Below, piece after piece: positions 1 to 9,058 of a stretch of DNA of 64,000 nucleotides. Origin of the DNA: Sphingomonas sp. S-NIH.Pt15_0812 (GTDB lineage: Bacteria > Pseudomonadota > Alphaproteobacteria > Sphingomonadales > Sphingomonadaceae); contig NZ_QLJH01000004.1 of NCBI RefSeq assembly GCF_003951315.1, positions 124,001 to 188,000 of the forward strand. Direction: 5' to 3'. The first letter of the stretch is position 1; each line of letters starts with the position of its first letter. A program made the translations under genes and the position numbers. Under the pieces are notes generated by a model, which was given only the letters and a program-made list of their open reading frames with translations, made no database searches and was not told the origin of the DNA.

Positions 1-825
1 ACCGGATACGGCCTGTCCGCCAGCGTGCTGGCCGGCGAGGGCAGCGGGATGCAGCGCGACTATGCGCATCACGGCGCGCGCAAGCGCCAGCATCTCGACA
101 GTCCCGACGCCATCGGCCGCGAGGCGGGGGAGCGGGCGGTGGCGCGGCTCAATCCCGGCCGCCCGACCAGCGGCGCGATGCCGGTGGTGTTCGACCCGCG
201 CGTCGGCGCCTCGCTGATCGGCCATCTGGTCGGCGCGATCGGTGGCGCGGCGATCACCCGCCGGACCAGCTTCCTGCTCGACTCGCTGGGCGAGGCGGTG
301 CTGCCCGCCGGCCTGTCGGTGCGCGACGACCCGCATCGCCCGCACGGCCTGCGCTCCCGCCCCTTCGACGGCGAGGGGCTGGCGGTGTCGCCGACCGCGA
401 TCGTCGAGGACGGGGTGCTGGAGACGTGGCTGCTCGACTCCGCCGCCGCGCGGCAATTGGGGCTGGAGCCGACCGGCCATGCCAGCCGCGGCATCGGCGG
501 CGCGCCCGGCGTGTCGACCAGCAACCTCTATCTCGACGGGGGCAAGCTGCCGGTCGAGACGCTGATCGGCGACATCGCCGAGGGCGTCTATGTCACCGAA
601 TTGATCGGCATGGGCGTGAACGGCGTCACCGGCGACTATAGCCGGGGCGCGGCCGGCTTCCTGATCCGCAACGGCGAGATCGCCGCGCCGGTCGCCGAGT
701 TCACCATCGCCGGCAACCTGAAGGACATGTTGCTGGCGATGACCGCCGCCAACGACCTGCGCTTCCGCTACGGCGTCAACGTCCCGACGCTGCGGATCGA
801 CGGGATGACGATCGCGAGTGCCTGA
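1..825 (+). CDS. pmbA: PmbA/TldE family protein, 5' end outside the window
   Basis: This is the C-terminal 274 codons of a TldD/PmbA-family protein; the reading frame is open from base 1, so the start lies upstream. TldD and PmbA (TldE) form a cytoplasmic metalloprotease that degrades unfolded peptides and, in some bacteria, matures peptide antibiotics. The sequence around residues 75-95 (LIGHLVGAIGGAAITRRTSF) matches the PmbA side of the family and lacks the HExxxH zinc motif of TldD, so I call the non-catalytic partner. A conserved C-terminal GVNGVTGDYSRGAAGF block is present. The stop overlaps the start of the downstream phosphatase gene by 8 nt, suggesting cotranscription. Confidence 0.88.
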   Translation, partial: TGYGLSASVLAGEGSGMQRDYAHHGARKRQHLDSPDAIGREAGERAVARLNPGRPTSGAMPVVFDPRVGASLIGHLVGAIGGAAITRRTSFLLDSLGEAVLPAGLSVRDDPHRPHGLRSRPFDGEGLAVSPTAIVEDGVLETWLLDSAAARQLGLEPTGHASRGIGGAPGVSTSNLYLDGGKLPVETLIGDIAEGVYVTELIGMGVNGVTGDYSRGAAGFLIRNGEIAAPVAEFTIAGNLKDMLLAMTAANDLRFRYGVNVPTLRIDGMTIASA

Positions 826-1600
826 CCGCTATCTCCTGGAGGCGGCGGTCGATATCGCGCGCGAGGCGGGTCAGATGGCGCTCGCCCGCTGGCGCACCGA
901 TTTCCGTCGCTGGGAGAAGGAGCCGGGCAGCCCGGTCTGCGAGGTCGACCTGGATGTCGACCGGATGCTGCATGCGCGCCTGTCGGCGCTGCTGCCCGAC
1001 GCCGGCTGGCTGTCGGAGGAGACGGCCGACGCGCCCGACCGGCTGGCGCAGGCCCGCGTCTGGGTGGTCGATCCGATCGACGGCACGCGCGACTATATCC
1101 GGGGGCGCGACGGCTGGTGCGTGTCGATCGCTCTGGTCGAGAATGGCCGCCCGGTCTTCGCGGTGCTCGATGCGCCGGCCCGGCGGGAAAGCTGGGTGGC
1201 GAAGGCGGGGCGCGGCGCGTGGCGCAACGGCGTCGCGCTGGCGGTGGGCGACCGGGTGGAACTGGCGGGCACGCGGGTGCCGGCCGATGCCCTGCCCAAG
1301 GCGGATCGCGACTTCGTGCTGGTCGACAAGCCCAATTCGATCGCGCTGCGCATCGCCATGGTCGCGGCGGACGAGGCGGATCTGGTCGCGACGTTGCGCT
1401 GGGGCAATGAATGGGACATCGCCGCCGCCGTGCTGGTCGCCAGCGAGGCGGGCGCCGGCGTGTCCGACGCGCTGGGCCAGCCCCTGTCGTTCAACAAGCC
1501 CGATCCGCGCGCCTTCGGCGTATTGGTCGCCGCGCCCGGCATCCAGCAGGCGGCCATCGCCCGGCTGGATGAGCGCGCCCGCACGCTGTCGGCCGGATAA
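818..1600 (+). CDS. cysQ: 3'(2'),5'-bisphosphate nucleotidase CysQ / inositol monophosphatase family
   Basis: A 260-aa member of the Mg-dependent, Li-sensitive FIG superfamily. CysQ hydrolyses PAP/PAPS by-products of sulfate assimilation; inositol monophosphatases share the fold. Visible metal-binding motifs are SEETAD (about residues 66-71), WVVDPIDGTRDY (82-93) and a later WDIAAA block. The length fits the family. The GTG start overlaps the end of pmbA, and no better start exists in frame. The assignment to CysQ rather than to a generic inositol phosphatase rests on overall style and length, so the substrate is less certain than the family. Confidence 0.82.
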   Translation: MPDRYLLEAAVDIAREAGQMALARWRTDFRRWEKEPGSPVCEVDLDVDRMLHARLSALLPDAGWLSEETADAPDRLAQARVWVVDPIDGTRDYIRGRDGWCVSIALVENGRPVFAVLDAPARRESWVAKAGRGAWRNGVALAVGDRVELAGTRVPADALPKADRDFVLVDKPNSIALRIAMVAADEADLVATLRWGNEWDIAAAVLVASEAGAGVSDALGQPLSFNKPDPRAFGVLVAAPGIQQAAIARLDERARTLSAG

Positions 1601-1671
1601 GGGCTGATCGATCCTGCTTTTCGCGCGACGACGCGGAGACGCAGGTCCTGCGCCGTGGCGCCCGGTCACCG

Positions 1672-3069
1672 TCACCCCTCCGCGAAGCGAAAGGGTGACA
1701 GGCCGCGTTCGCGATCCTGCACGATCCGCGCCCGGCCGGCGGGCGGGGCGGAGCGTTGCAGGCAATCGGCGCGCAGGCAGGCCCGGCACCCCAATCCGAT
1801 CGGCGTCGCCGCGCCCGCCGGATCGAGCCCGCGCGCCGCGTGCAGGCTGGCCGCCTGCGCGGCGGCGACGCCCAGGCCGATCGCATATTCGACCGGTACC
1901 GCCTCCGGCCCGACCGTCGGCGCGCCCGGCGCGGGCGTGCTGCGCGTCAGCGTGATCCAGCGTGCGCCATCCTCCAGCTCGACCAGTTGCACCCCCGTCG
2001 TGCCCGGCCGGTCGAAGGCGTGGTGCAGCCGCCACAGGGGACAGCGCCCCGCCGCCTCGGCCAGCACCGCGCCGCTCGCCCCCCCCAGCCGCTCGGCCAG
2101 CTGTCCCGCCCGGTCGATGCGGATGAGGAAGAAGGGCAGGCCGCGCGCGCCGACGCGCTGCATGGTCGTCAGCCGCCGCGCCACCTGGTCGAAGCTCGCC
2201 CCGAACCGCCGCTCCAGGATCGGCAGCTCATAGCCGCTCGCCTCGCAGGCGCGCAGGAAGCGGGCATAGGGCATCATCACCGCGCCCGCGAAATAGCCGA
2301 GCAGGTGCTGGCGGAACAGCCGCTCCGCCGTCCGGTCGGCAAAGCCCGCGCCGCGCGCCAGCGCGTCGATCTCGGTGCGCGCCTCGACCTGCCCCAATTG
2401 GTGCGCCAGCGCGAAGATCCGCTCGGCCGGGGCCAACCGCTCGCTGAGCTGGAGCTGGCGGGCGTGCAGGTCGAGCCGGCGGAGCAGGTCGGGCAGCACC
2501 TCGACCGGCAGGATGCGGATCGACAGGCCGTGGCGGACGCGCAACCGTTCGACCAACGCGCCGTACAGGTCCGCGCCGCTCAGCCGCAATTCGTCGGCCA
2601 ACGCCTCCGCCATGGCGTCGAGATCGGCGAAATGGTTGCGCCAGCGGTCGATTTCGCGCCGGGCGAGCAGCATCGGATCATCGTCCTCGCCCCCGCCCGA
2701 TGCGCCGCCGCCACCGATCCGGTCGAAGGCGCGGGCGAAGGCCTCCGCCCCGCCCGGCGCGGCCGCCAGCCATTCCTCCACCTCATGCCGGTCGATCGCC
2801 AGGTCGGCGAACAGCGGATCGGCCAGCCGCCGCCGGAGCGCCTCTGCCCCGCCGCCCGGATCGCCCCCGCCCAGCCCGCGCGGGTCGAAGTCGAACCGCT
2901 CCGCCATCGCCACCAGCAAGGCGGCGGGCAATGCGCGCTGGTTGCGCTCGATCAGGTTCAGATAGCTGGGCGAGATCGCCAGCATCTCCGCCATCGCCGC
3001 CTGGGTCAGGCCGGTGCGGCGGCGCAGGCGGCGGACCGCATGTCCGGCGAAAAGCTTGTCGCGTGCCAT
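1672..3069 (-). CDS. RamB/ScfR-type short-chain-fatty-acid-responsive regulator
   Basis: A 465-aa transcription factor with an N-terminal XRE-type helix-turn-helix (about residues 10-60, GLTQAAMAEMLAISPSYLNL), a central IrrE/ImmA-like region, and a C-terminal cysteine block, LGCRACLRADCLQRS. That architecture is typical of RamB/PrpR/ScfR proteins, which sense acyl-CoA metabolites and control acetate, propionate and glyoxylate genes. It is divergent from aceA, which RamB is known to control in Corynebacterium, so control of isocitrate lyase is a strong inference. I chose the ATG at 3069 over an upstream in-frame start at 3135 because the family begins with the HTH near residue 10. Confidence 0.85.
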   Translation of the reverse strand: MARDKLFAGHAVRRLRRRTGLTQAAMAEMLAISPSYLNLIERNQRALPAALLVAMAERFDFDPRGLGGGDPGGGAEALRRRLADPLFADLAIDRHEVEEWLAAAPGGAEAFARAFDRIGGGGASGGGEDDDPMLLARREIDRWRNHFADLDAMAEALADELRLSGADLYGALVERLRVRHGLSIRILPVEVLPDLLRRLDLHARQLQLSERLAPAERIFALAHQLGQVEARTEIDALARGAGFADRTAERLFRQHLLGYFAGAVMMPYARFLRACEASGYELPILERRFGASFDQVARRLTTMQRVGARGLPFFLIRIDRAGQLAERLGGASGAVLAEAAGRCPLWRLHHAFDRPGTTGVQLVELEDGARWITLTRSTPAPGAPTVGPEAVPVEYAIGLGVAAAQAASLHAARGLDPAGAATPIGLGCRACLRADCLQRSAPPAGRARIVQDRERGLSPFRFAEG

Positions 3070-3085
3070 CCCGCATCCTGTCGAG

Positions 3086-3096
3086 AAATTTACAAA
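3086..3096. promoter_or_regulatory. candidate RamB-like operator
   Basis: The sequence AAATTTACAAA lies 17-27 nt upstream of the regulator's start codon. From memory, the corynebacterial RamB box is close to AACTTTGCAAA, so this differs at two positions. Its place between the regulator and the aceA unit suits autoregulation and perhaps control of both. No second copy was found in the gap, so this is a hypothesis. Confidence 0.35.
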
Positions 3097-3231
3097 TCGA
3101 CGGTTCATAGCGCGTCCCGGCCGACGCCGCGACACGATTCCGGATCGATACAGGCTGAGCAGCGGTGATTCGGTGGATTACACCACAATCTATCCGGCGG
3201 ACTGATCCGCCAGAGCAAAGGAGGATTTCCG

Positions 3232-3387
3232 ATGCCGAACGAACCGCAACGCAGCCGCGCCGTCTTCTCGACGGAGGATTTCAGCCTGATGAAGGAGGCG
3301 GTCGCCGATTATGTCCGCCGCATCGCCGACGATCCGCGCTCGGTGAAATTCTCCAATCTCTACCACCGGCTCGGCCGGCTCGGCTGA
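3232..3387 (+). CDS. 51-aa conserved-looking small protein upstream of aceA
   Basis: A short gene with an excellent Shine-Dalgarno (AAAGGAGG at 3217-3224, 7 nt before the ATG). It encodes a soluble, charged 51-aa protein beginning MPNEPQRSRAVFSTEDFSLM and ending in HRLGRLG. It has high GC at third codon positions, like its neighbours, and no membrane segment or known motif. It is the first gene after the divergent RamB-like regulator and precedes aceA, so it may be co-regulated with the glyoxylate shunt. A REP-like repeat separates the two genes and could affect read-through. Function unknown. Confidence 0.7.
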   Translation: MPNEPQRSRAVFSTEDFSLMKEAVADYVRRIADDPRSVKFSNLYHRLGRLG

Positions 3388-3399
3388 TCGGCCTCTCCC

Positions 3400-3486
3400 G
3401 TGTTCCGGCGAAAGCCGGAACCCAGGGCCAAGCCAGAAAACGCCTGAAAGCGCGTGCAACCCTGGGCTCCTGCCTTCGCAGGAGCA
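3400..3486. repeat. REP-like double-hairpin element, copy 1
   Basis: Two small hairpins (TTCCGGCGAAAGCCGGAA on the left, CTCCTGCCTTCGCAGGAG on the right) flank a CCAGGG...CCCTGGG inverted pair with an unrelated centre. The same design recurs at 5150-5237 and 22176-22308. It lies between the 51-aa gene and aceA. Confidence 0.75.
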
Positions 3487-3526
3487 CGGCGGGCGCATGG
3501 CGCCCCCTCACGACAGGATCGCATCG

Positions 3527-5122
3527 ATGACCTATCAGGAACAGACCAGCCAGATCCGCCGCCTGGTCGACGCGCACCAGGGCAGCTGGGACGGCATCGA
3601 CCCGGACGCGGTCGCCCGGATGCGCGCGCAGAACCGGTTCCGCACCGGCCTCGACATCGCGCGCCACACCGCCGCCATCCTGCGCCGCGACATGGCCGCC
3701 TATGATGCCGATCCGGCGCGCTACACCCAGTCGCTGGGCTGCTGGCACGGCTTTATCGGCCAGCAGAAGATCATCAGCATCAAGAAGCATTTCGGCAGCA
3801 CGCAGGGCCGCTACCTCTATCTGTCCGGCTGGATGATCGCGGCGCTGCGCAGCCGGTTCGGCCCGCTGCCCGACCAGTCGATGCACGAGAAGACCAGCGT
3901 GCCCGCGCTGATCGAGGAACTCTACACCTTCCTCCGCCAGGCCGATGCGCGCGAGCTGGGCATGATGTTCCGCGACCTCGACACGGCGCGTGCCGCCGGC
4001 AACGCGATCGAGGCGCAGCGGCTGCTCCACGCGATCGACCATCACGAGACGCATGTCGTGCCGATCATCGCCGATATCGATGCCGGCTTCGGCAATGCCG
4101 AGGCGACCTATCTGCTCGCCCGCAAGATGATCGAGGCCGGCGCCTGCGCGATCCAGATCGAGAACCAGGTCAGCGACGAGAAGCAATGCGGCCATCAGGA
4201 CGGCAAGGTCACCGTCCCGCATGAGGACTTTCTGGCGAAGATCCGCGCCTGTCGCTACGCTTTCCTGGAGCTGGGCGTCGAGGATGGCGTCATCGTCGCG
4301 CGCACCGACTCGCTCGGCGCGGGACTGACCAAGCAGATCGCCTATTCGCGCGCCGCTGGCGACCTGGGCGACCAGTATAACGCCTTCCTCGACTGCGAAC
4401 CGGTGACCGACCTCTCCGCCTTGCGCGGCGATGTGGTGATCGCGCGCGACGGGCAGTTGATGCGGCCGAAGCGCCTGCCCTCCAACCTGTTCCAGTTCCG
4501 CGCCGGCACCGGCGAGGATCGCTGCGTGCTCGACTGCATCACCGCGCTCCGGAACGGCGCGGACCTGTTGTGGATCGAGACGGAGAAGCCGCATATCGAC
4601 CAGATCGCCGGCATGGTCGATCGCATCCGCGCGGTCGTGCCCGACGCCAAGCTGGTCTACAATAATTCCCCCAGCTTCAACTGGACGCTCAACTTCCGCC
4701 AGCAGGTCTATGACGCGTGGGCCGCGGCGGGGCGTGACGTCTCCGGCTACGACCGGGCGCGGCTGATGAGCGTCGACTATGACGACACCGCGCTGGCGCA
4801 GGAGGCGGACGAGCGGATCCGCACCTTCCAGCGCGACGCCTCGGCGCGGGCGGGCATCTTCCACCATCTGATCACGCTGCCGACCTATCACACCGCGGCC
4901 CTCTCGACCGACCATCTGGCGCGCGACTATTTCGGCGAGGCGGGGATGCTGGGTTACGTCCGCGGCGTCCAGCGGGTCGAGATCCGCGAGGGCATCGCCT
5001 GCGTCCGCCACCAGGCCATGTCCGGTTCCGACATCGGCGACGATCACAAGGAATATTTCGCGGGCGAGGCGGCGCTGAAGGCCGGCGGCGCGCACAATAC
5101 GATGAACCAGTTCGCGGCCTGA
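3527..5122 (+). CDS. aceA: isocitrate lyase
   Basis: A 531-aa isocitrate lyase of the long (about 530 aa) subfamily, as in Pseudomonas. It cleaves isocitrate to glyoxylate and succinate, the first step of the glyoxylate shunt. The active-site loop KQCGH is at residues 219-223, a variant of the common KKCGH. Other family blocks are HGFIGQQK and the YNNSPSFNW segment. I used the ATG at 3527 (MTYQEQTSQI) rather than an in-frame start ten codons upstream that lies next to the repeat. A RamB-like regulator is transcribed away from it, and REP-like elements sit on both sides. Malate synthase is not in the window. Confidence 0.97.
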   Translation: MTYQEQTSQIRRLVDAHQGSWDGIDPDAVARMRAQNRFRTGLDIARHTAAILRRDMAAYDADPARYTQSLGCWHGFIGQQKIISIKKHFGSTQGRYLYLSGWMIAALRSRFGPLPDQSMHEKTSVPALIEELYTFLRQADARELGMMFRDLDTARAAGNAIEAQRLLHAIDHHETHVVPIIADIDAGFGNAEATYLLARKMIEAGACAIQIENQVSDEKQCGHQDGKVTVPHEDFLAKIRACRYAFLELGVEDGVIVARTDSLGAGLTKQIAYSRAAGDLGDQYNAFLDCEPVTDLSALRGDVVIARDGQLMRPKRLPSNLFQFRAGTGEDRCVLDCITALRNGADLLWIETEKPHIDQIAGMVDRIRAVVPDAKLVYNNSPSFNWTLNFRQQVYDAWAAAGRDVSGYDRARLMSVDYDDTALAQEADERIRTFQRDASARAGIFHHLITLPTYHTAALSTDHLARDYFGEAGMLGYVRGVQRVEIREGIACVRHQAMSGSDIGDDHKEYFAGEAALKAGGAHNTMNQFAA

Positions 5123-5149
5123 CCTTCCGCGAACCTACGTCCCCGTCTT

Positions 5150-5237
5150 GCACTCCTGCGAAGGCAGGAGCCCAGGGCCAAGCAGAGCAAGGATTGTTGG
5201 TTTGCGGAACCCTGGACTCCTGCTTTCGCAGGAGCAC
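5150..5237. repeat. REP-like double-hairpin element, copy 2
   Basis: Same layout as copy 1: CTCCTGCGAAGGCAGGAG on the left, CTCCTGCTTTCGCAGGAG on the right, with CCCAGGG and CCCTGG inside. It lies between the convergent aceA and fliS genes and could act as a bidirectional transcript end. Confidence 0.78.
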
Positions 5238-5245
5238 GGGAAGCT

Positions 5246-5647
5246 TCACGCCGCCGAGATGCTGGCCCAGGCGCCGGCGATCTCGGCCATGCTGTCGGCG
5301 GTGGCGCGGAACGGCGTGGGGTCGTCGCCCAGCGCGGCATGGACGATCTGCGCGCGCGTGCCGGCATAGAGCCGCGCCAGCGTCTTCGACACCTCGCCGC
5401 CCTGGTCGAAGTCCAGCCCCGTCTCCAGGGCGAACAGGATCGCGGTGGCGCGGGTCACCCGGTCGCTCTTCACACGATGCTGGCGATGCTCCGCCGCACA
5501 GGCCGCCGCGCGCAGCGCCGCAACCAGTTCGGCATAGAGGAGCTGCACCAGCTTGGGTCCGGTCGCCGCCTGGGCGGTGCGGCCGGCGGCATCGATCTCG
5601 CGATACGTCGCCCAGGGATCGCGGAGCAGGGTGGAGGCATAGGCCAT
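5246..5647 (-). CDS. fliS: flagellar export chaperone FliS
   Basis: A 133-aa, mostly helical, soluble protein. FliS binds the C-terminus of newly made flagellin in the cytoplasm, blocks premature polymerisation and delivers it to FlhA. The family's N-terminal YxxxDxxxA-like region is seen as YREIDAAGR. The identity also rests on position: its ATG shares one base with the fliD stop (TGATG), the classical fliD-fliS pair. It is the last gene of the long fli polycistron and is followed by a REP-like element. Sequence similarity is weaker than for most fli genes, as is normal for FliS. Confidence 0.85.
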   Translation of the reverse strand: MAYASTLLRDPWATYREIDAAGRTAQAATGPKLVQLLYAELVAALRAAACAAEHRQHRVKSDRVTRATAILFALETGLDFDQGGEVSKTLARLYAGTRAQIVHAALGDDPTPFRATADSMAEIAGAWASISAA

Positions 5648-7086
5648 CAGTCGTTGCCCTTGGTCCACTGCGCGATCTGCTGCGTCATGAACGCCTGCGT
5701 CGCCTTGTACGCCGCGACGCGCGCGTCCATCGCCGCGAACTGGCTGGTGAGGCGCGTCGACAGCATGGTGGCCGCGTCGCCCGCCTTGCTCTTGGCGTCG
5801 GCTAGGTCGCTCTGCTGCTTGGTATAGCGCGCGGTCGAGCCGTCGAGCCCGGCATTCTTGTCGGTCAGCTTGCCGACCACCGCCGACAGCGCCGCCGACA
5901 GGCCGCCGCCGCTCGCGCCCGTGCCATCGGCGAACAGCGCCTCGACCGCCGCCGGATCGGCCGCGATCGCCTTGTTGAAGGTGGCGGTGTTGAACGACAA
6001 TGTGCCGTCGCGATTGGTCGACACGCCGATATCGGCCAGCGTCTGCGGCCCGCCGCTGCCGGCGGTCGCCAATCGGGTGGTGGTCAGCGCGCCCAGCGCG
6101 CGCATCATCGCGGTCGCGGCGCTGTCGGTCTTCAGCACGCCGTCGGTGACGTTGGTTTCCTCGGCGATCACCGCCTTTACCTGGTTGAAGGTGTCGACGA
6201 AGTCCTGCGCCGCCTGCATCAGGCTGTTGGACGGGCTGGCGGTGCCGATCGTCACCGTGCCGACCGATTGCAGATCGAGCCTCACCCCGTCGAACAGGTT
6301 GTTGATCGTGTTGCTGCTGCGCGTGAAGCGCGCGCCGTCGAGCATCACCACCGCGTCCTGCGCCTTGGTCCCGACGGTGGTGCCGGTCGCATCCGGTCCG
6401 ACCGACAGGGTGGCGAGCGACAGTCCGCCCGCGCCCGTATCGCTGCCGGTGATCTCGAACGCCTGGGACGCGCCCGTCGCGCCCTTGATCGTCAGCCGCT
6501 GGCCATTGCCGTCGCTGATGACGCTGGCGGACAGGCCGGTCTTGTCCTTGATCTGCGCGGCGATGTCGCTGAGAGTCGCGCCGGCGGCGATGTCGACCGA
6601 AACGGTGCGGGTCGCCGACAGGCTGGTCTTGCCCTCCGCATCCGTCACATAGCTGCCGGTCACGACCGACAGCGTGCCGGCGCGGAACCCTTCGGTCGCG
6701 CCGACCGGCATGTTCGTGGTCGCGGCCTGTGCCGCGGCGAGCTGGGTGACGTCGATCTTGGCGCTGATCCCGGCGACCTTCGCCCCCGCCAGCCGGCTGA
6801 CCACCGCGACGCCGCTATTGGAGCTGGTCGGCTGGGTGGCGAGCGAGCCGCCCTTGACCAGCGAGCGCAGCGCCGAATCGAAACCGGTGATGCCGCTCTT
6901 CAGCTTGGCGAGGCCGCTGATCTGTGCGGTCAGCGTGTCCTGGCGCGTGGTGAACTGGCTGGTCTTGGCGGCATATTGCGCATCGACCAGCGAGGCGACC
7001 AGCGCCTTCAGGTCGATGCCCGATCCCACGCCCAGCGCCTGGGTGATGGAGGAAGAGCCACTGGTCGCCGAGGTCGTACTGGTCAT
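5647..7086 (-). CDS. fliD: flagellar filament cap FliD
   Basis: A 479-aa filament-capping protein (HAP2). It sits as a ring at the filament tip and guides flagellin insertion. Family features are the N-terminal LGVGSGIDLKALVASLVDAQ segment followed by a coiled region, a variable, Ser/Thr/Gly-rich outer middle, and a C-terminal coiled-coil ending in QAFMTQQIAQWTKG. The ATG at 7086 follows an AAGGGA-type ribosome site. A 54-nt gap separates it from flhB, the longest but one in this operon. Confidence 0.95.
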   Translation of the reverse strand: MTSTTSATSGSSSITQALGVGSGIDLKALVASLVDAQYAAKTSQFTTRQDTLTAQISGLAKLKSGITGFDSALRSLVKGGSLATQPTSSNSGVAVVSRLAGAKVAGISAKIDVTQLAAAQAATTNMPVGATEGFRAGTLSVVTGSYVTDAEGKTSLSATRTVSVDIAAGATLSDIAAQIKDKTGLSASVISDGNGQRLTIKGATGASQAFEITGSDTGAGGLSLATLSVGPDATGTTVGTKAQDAVVMLDGARFTRSSNTINNLFDGVRLDLQSVGTVTIGTASPSNSLMQAAQDFVDTFNQVKAVIAEETNVTDGVLKTDSAATAMMRALGALTTTRLATAGSGGPQTLADIGVSTNRDGTLSFNTATFNKAIAADPAAVEALFADGTGASGGGLSAALSAVVGKLTDKNAGLDGSTARYTKQQSDLADAKSKAGDAATMLSTRLTSQFAAMDARVAAYKATQAFMTQQIAQWTKGND

Positions 7087-7140
7087 CACCCGTCCCTTGT
7101 CTGACAGGGTAAACGGCCGGCGGGCCGCATCCTTTAGGAT

Positions 7141-8274
7141 TTACTGCTTGGCGCCATTCTCGTCGAAGCGCGCGGTGTCGGGCACCTCGACCGGCGGCAA
7201 CGGCGCGGCGCTGCCCCCGACCTTCGCGTTCAGCCCGAACACGAAGGCAAGCACGGTCGCGATCGCCACATACAGGTCGTCGCGCACCTCCTGCCCCTCG
7301 CGACTGGTATAGTAGACCGCGCGGGCGAGCGCCGGATATTCCAGGATCGGCACCGCCATCTCGCCGGCGATCTCGCGGATGGCGAGCGCGGTCGCGCCGC
7401 GTCCCTTGGCGACCACCACCGGCACCTGGTCCCGGCCCCGGTCGTAGCGCAACGCCACCGCGAAATGGGTCGGGTTGGTCAGCACGACATGCGCCTCCTG
7501 CACCGCCTTGCGCGCGCCGCCCGTCAGGATCGCCCGCTGGCGCGCGCGGATATGGCCCTTGGCCTCGGGCGAGCCTTCGCTTTCCTTATGCTCGTCCTTG
7601 ATCTCCTGCTTCGACATGCGCAGCTTGCGCATCCGTTGCAGCCACTGGACCGGCACGTCGATGCCGGCGATCGCGACCATGCCCAGCGCCATCGCGACCA
7701 GGATGCCGGTGAAGGTTCCGCCGACCTCGTTCAGCGCCTGGGGCAGGCTGGACGAGGACAGGCCGAGCGTGGCGCGCGACGCCTTCCACAGCATCCAGCC
7801 GCCGATGCTGCCGAGCAGCACGACCTTGAGCAGCGACTTGGCCAGCTCGATCCAGCCCTGCATCCCGAAGATTCGCTTCAGGCCCGAGGCGGGATTGATG
7901 CGGCTGGCCTTGGGCGCGAGCAGCCCGCCGTTGAAGCCGAAATGGCCGAGCATGGCGCCCGACACCAGGGCCGCCGCCAGGCTGATCGCCAGCAGCGAGC
8001 CGACCGGCGCCGCCAGCCGCCATCCCGCCTCCGCCAGGGGTCGCCAGGGCGCGAAATCCTCGACATCGCCACGCCCGAACTGGAAGCTGGCGGCCATCAC
8101 CGCCTTGCACGCCGCAAGCAGGGCAGGCCCCATGAACAGGACCCAGCCGACGCCCGCCAGCGTCACCACCGCCGCTGCCAGATCGCGCGAGCGCCAGACA
8201 TTGCCGTCCTCGACCGCCTTGTCCTGGCGCTTCTGGGTCGGGGCCTCGGTCTTTTCGCCGAATTCGTCCGCCAT
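7141..8274 (-). CDS. flhB: flagellar type III export switch protein FlhB
   Basis: A 377-aa membrane protein of the flagellar export gate that switches specificity from rod/hook to filament substrates. It has the N-terminal GEKTEAPTQKRQDKA signature, four hydrophobic segments (about residues 30-215), and the autocleavage motif NPTH at 267-270 in the cytoplasmic domain, intact. The C-terminal tail is extended by a Pro-rich segment. It lies three bases after fliR. FlhA is not in the window. Confidence 0.98.
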   Translation of the reverse strand: MADEFGEKTEAPTQKRQDKAVEDGNVWRSRDLAAAVVTLAGVGWVLFMGPALLAACKAVMAASFQFGRGDVEDFAPWRPLAEAGWRLAAPVGSLLAISLAAALVSGAMLGHFGFNGGLLAPKASRINPASGLKRIFGMQGWIELAKSLLKVVLLGSIGGWMLWKASRATLGLSSSSLPQALNEVGGTFTGILVAMALGMVAIAGIDVPVQWLQRMRKLRMSKQEIKDEHKESEGSPEAKGHIRARQRAILTGGARKAVQEAHVVLTNPTHFAVALRYDRGRDQVPVVVAKGRGATALAIREIAGEMAVPILEYPALARAVYYTSREGQEVRDDLYVAIATVLAFVFGLNAKVGGSAAPLPPVEVPDTARFDENGAKQ

Positions 8275-8277
8275 GGT

Positions 8278-9051
8278 TCAGCCCAGCACCAGGGTCTGCA
8301 CCGCGCCCAGGGCCTCCTGCACGATCACCTGCATGTAATCGCCCATCGCCGGGAAGGCGATCGCCAGCGCCACCACGCCGACCGCGAGGCTGGCGGGCAG
8401 GCCGACCGAGAAGAGGTTGAGTGCTGGTGCGGCGCGGCTCATCATGCCGACGACCAGGTTGAGGCAGAGCAGCAGGAAGCCGACCGGCAGCGCCAGGAGC
8501 AGCCCCGCCAGAAAGGCATAGCCGCCGAAGAAGGCGATCGCCTTGAAACGGTCCGCACCCAGCCACGCCTGGCCCGGCGGCAGCGCGGCATAGCTTTTGA
8601 CCACCATGTCGACCAGCACCAGATGCCCGTCCATCGACAGGAACAGGAGCGTCAGCATGATGCTGAAGAACTGGCCCAGCGCCGGGCTGGACCGCCCGTT
8701 CTGCGGGTCGATCGACGAGGCGAAGCCGATCCCCATCGCGCCGCCGATCAGTTCGGAAGCGATGAGCGGCGCGGCGAAGGCGATCTGGAGGATGAAGCCC
8801 ATCGCGAAGCCGACCAGCGCCTCGGCGGCGATCGACAGGAAGGTGGCGACCGCGAACACGCTGGGCGGCGGCGCGATGCTGTGCGTCGCCAGCACCAGCA
8901 CCCCGACCGCGCCCGACAGGGAAACGCGGACCAGCAGCGGCAGGCTGACCGAGCCGAACACCGGCGCGGCCACGAACGCCGCGCCGATCCTGACCATCAC
9001 GAACAGGAGCGCCCAGAGCTGCGGCTCGATCGAGAGGCCGAAGCCCAGCAT
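8278..9051 (-). CDS. fliR: flagellar export gate protein FliR
   Basis: A 257-aa polytopic inner-membrane protein. FliP5-FliQ4-FliR1 form the helical gate of the flagellar secretion channel. Several hydrophobic segments run along the whole length, and typical family blocks such as VRIGAAFVAAPVFG near the N-terminus are seen. It sits in the conserved order fliP-Q-R-flhB, seven bases downstream of fliQ. Confidence 0.96.
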   Translation of the reverse strand: MLGFGLSIEPQLWALLFVMVRIGAAFVAAPVFGSVSLPLLVRVSLSGAVGVLVLATHSIAPPPSVFAVATFLSIAAEALVGFAMGFILQIAFAAPLIASELIGGAMGIGFASSIDPQNGRSSPALGQFFSIMLTLLFLSMDGHLVLVDMVVKSYAALPPGQAWLGADRFKAIAFFGGYAFLAGLLLALPVGFLLLCLNLVVGMMSRAAPALNLFSVGLPASLAVGVVALAIAFPAMGDYMQVIVQEALGAVQTLVLG

Positions 9052-9058
9052 CGCGACG

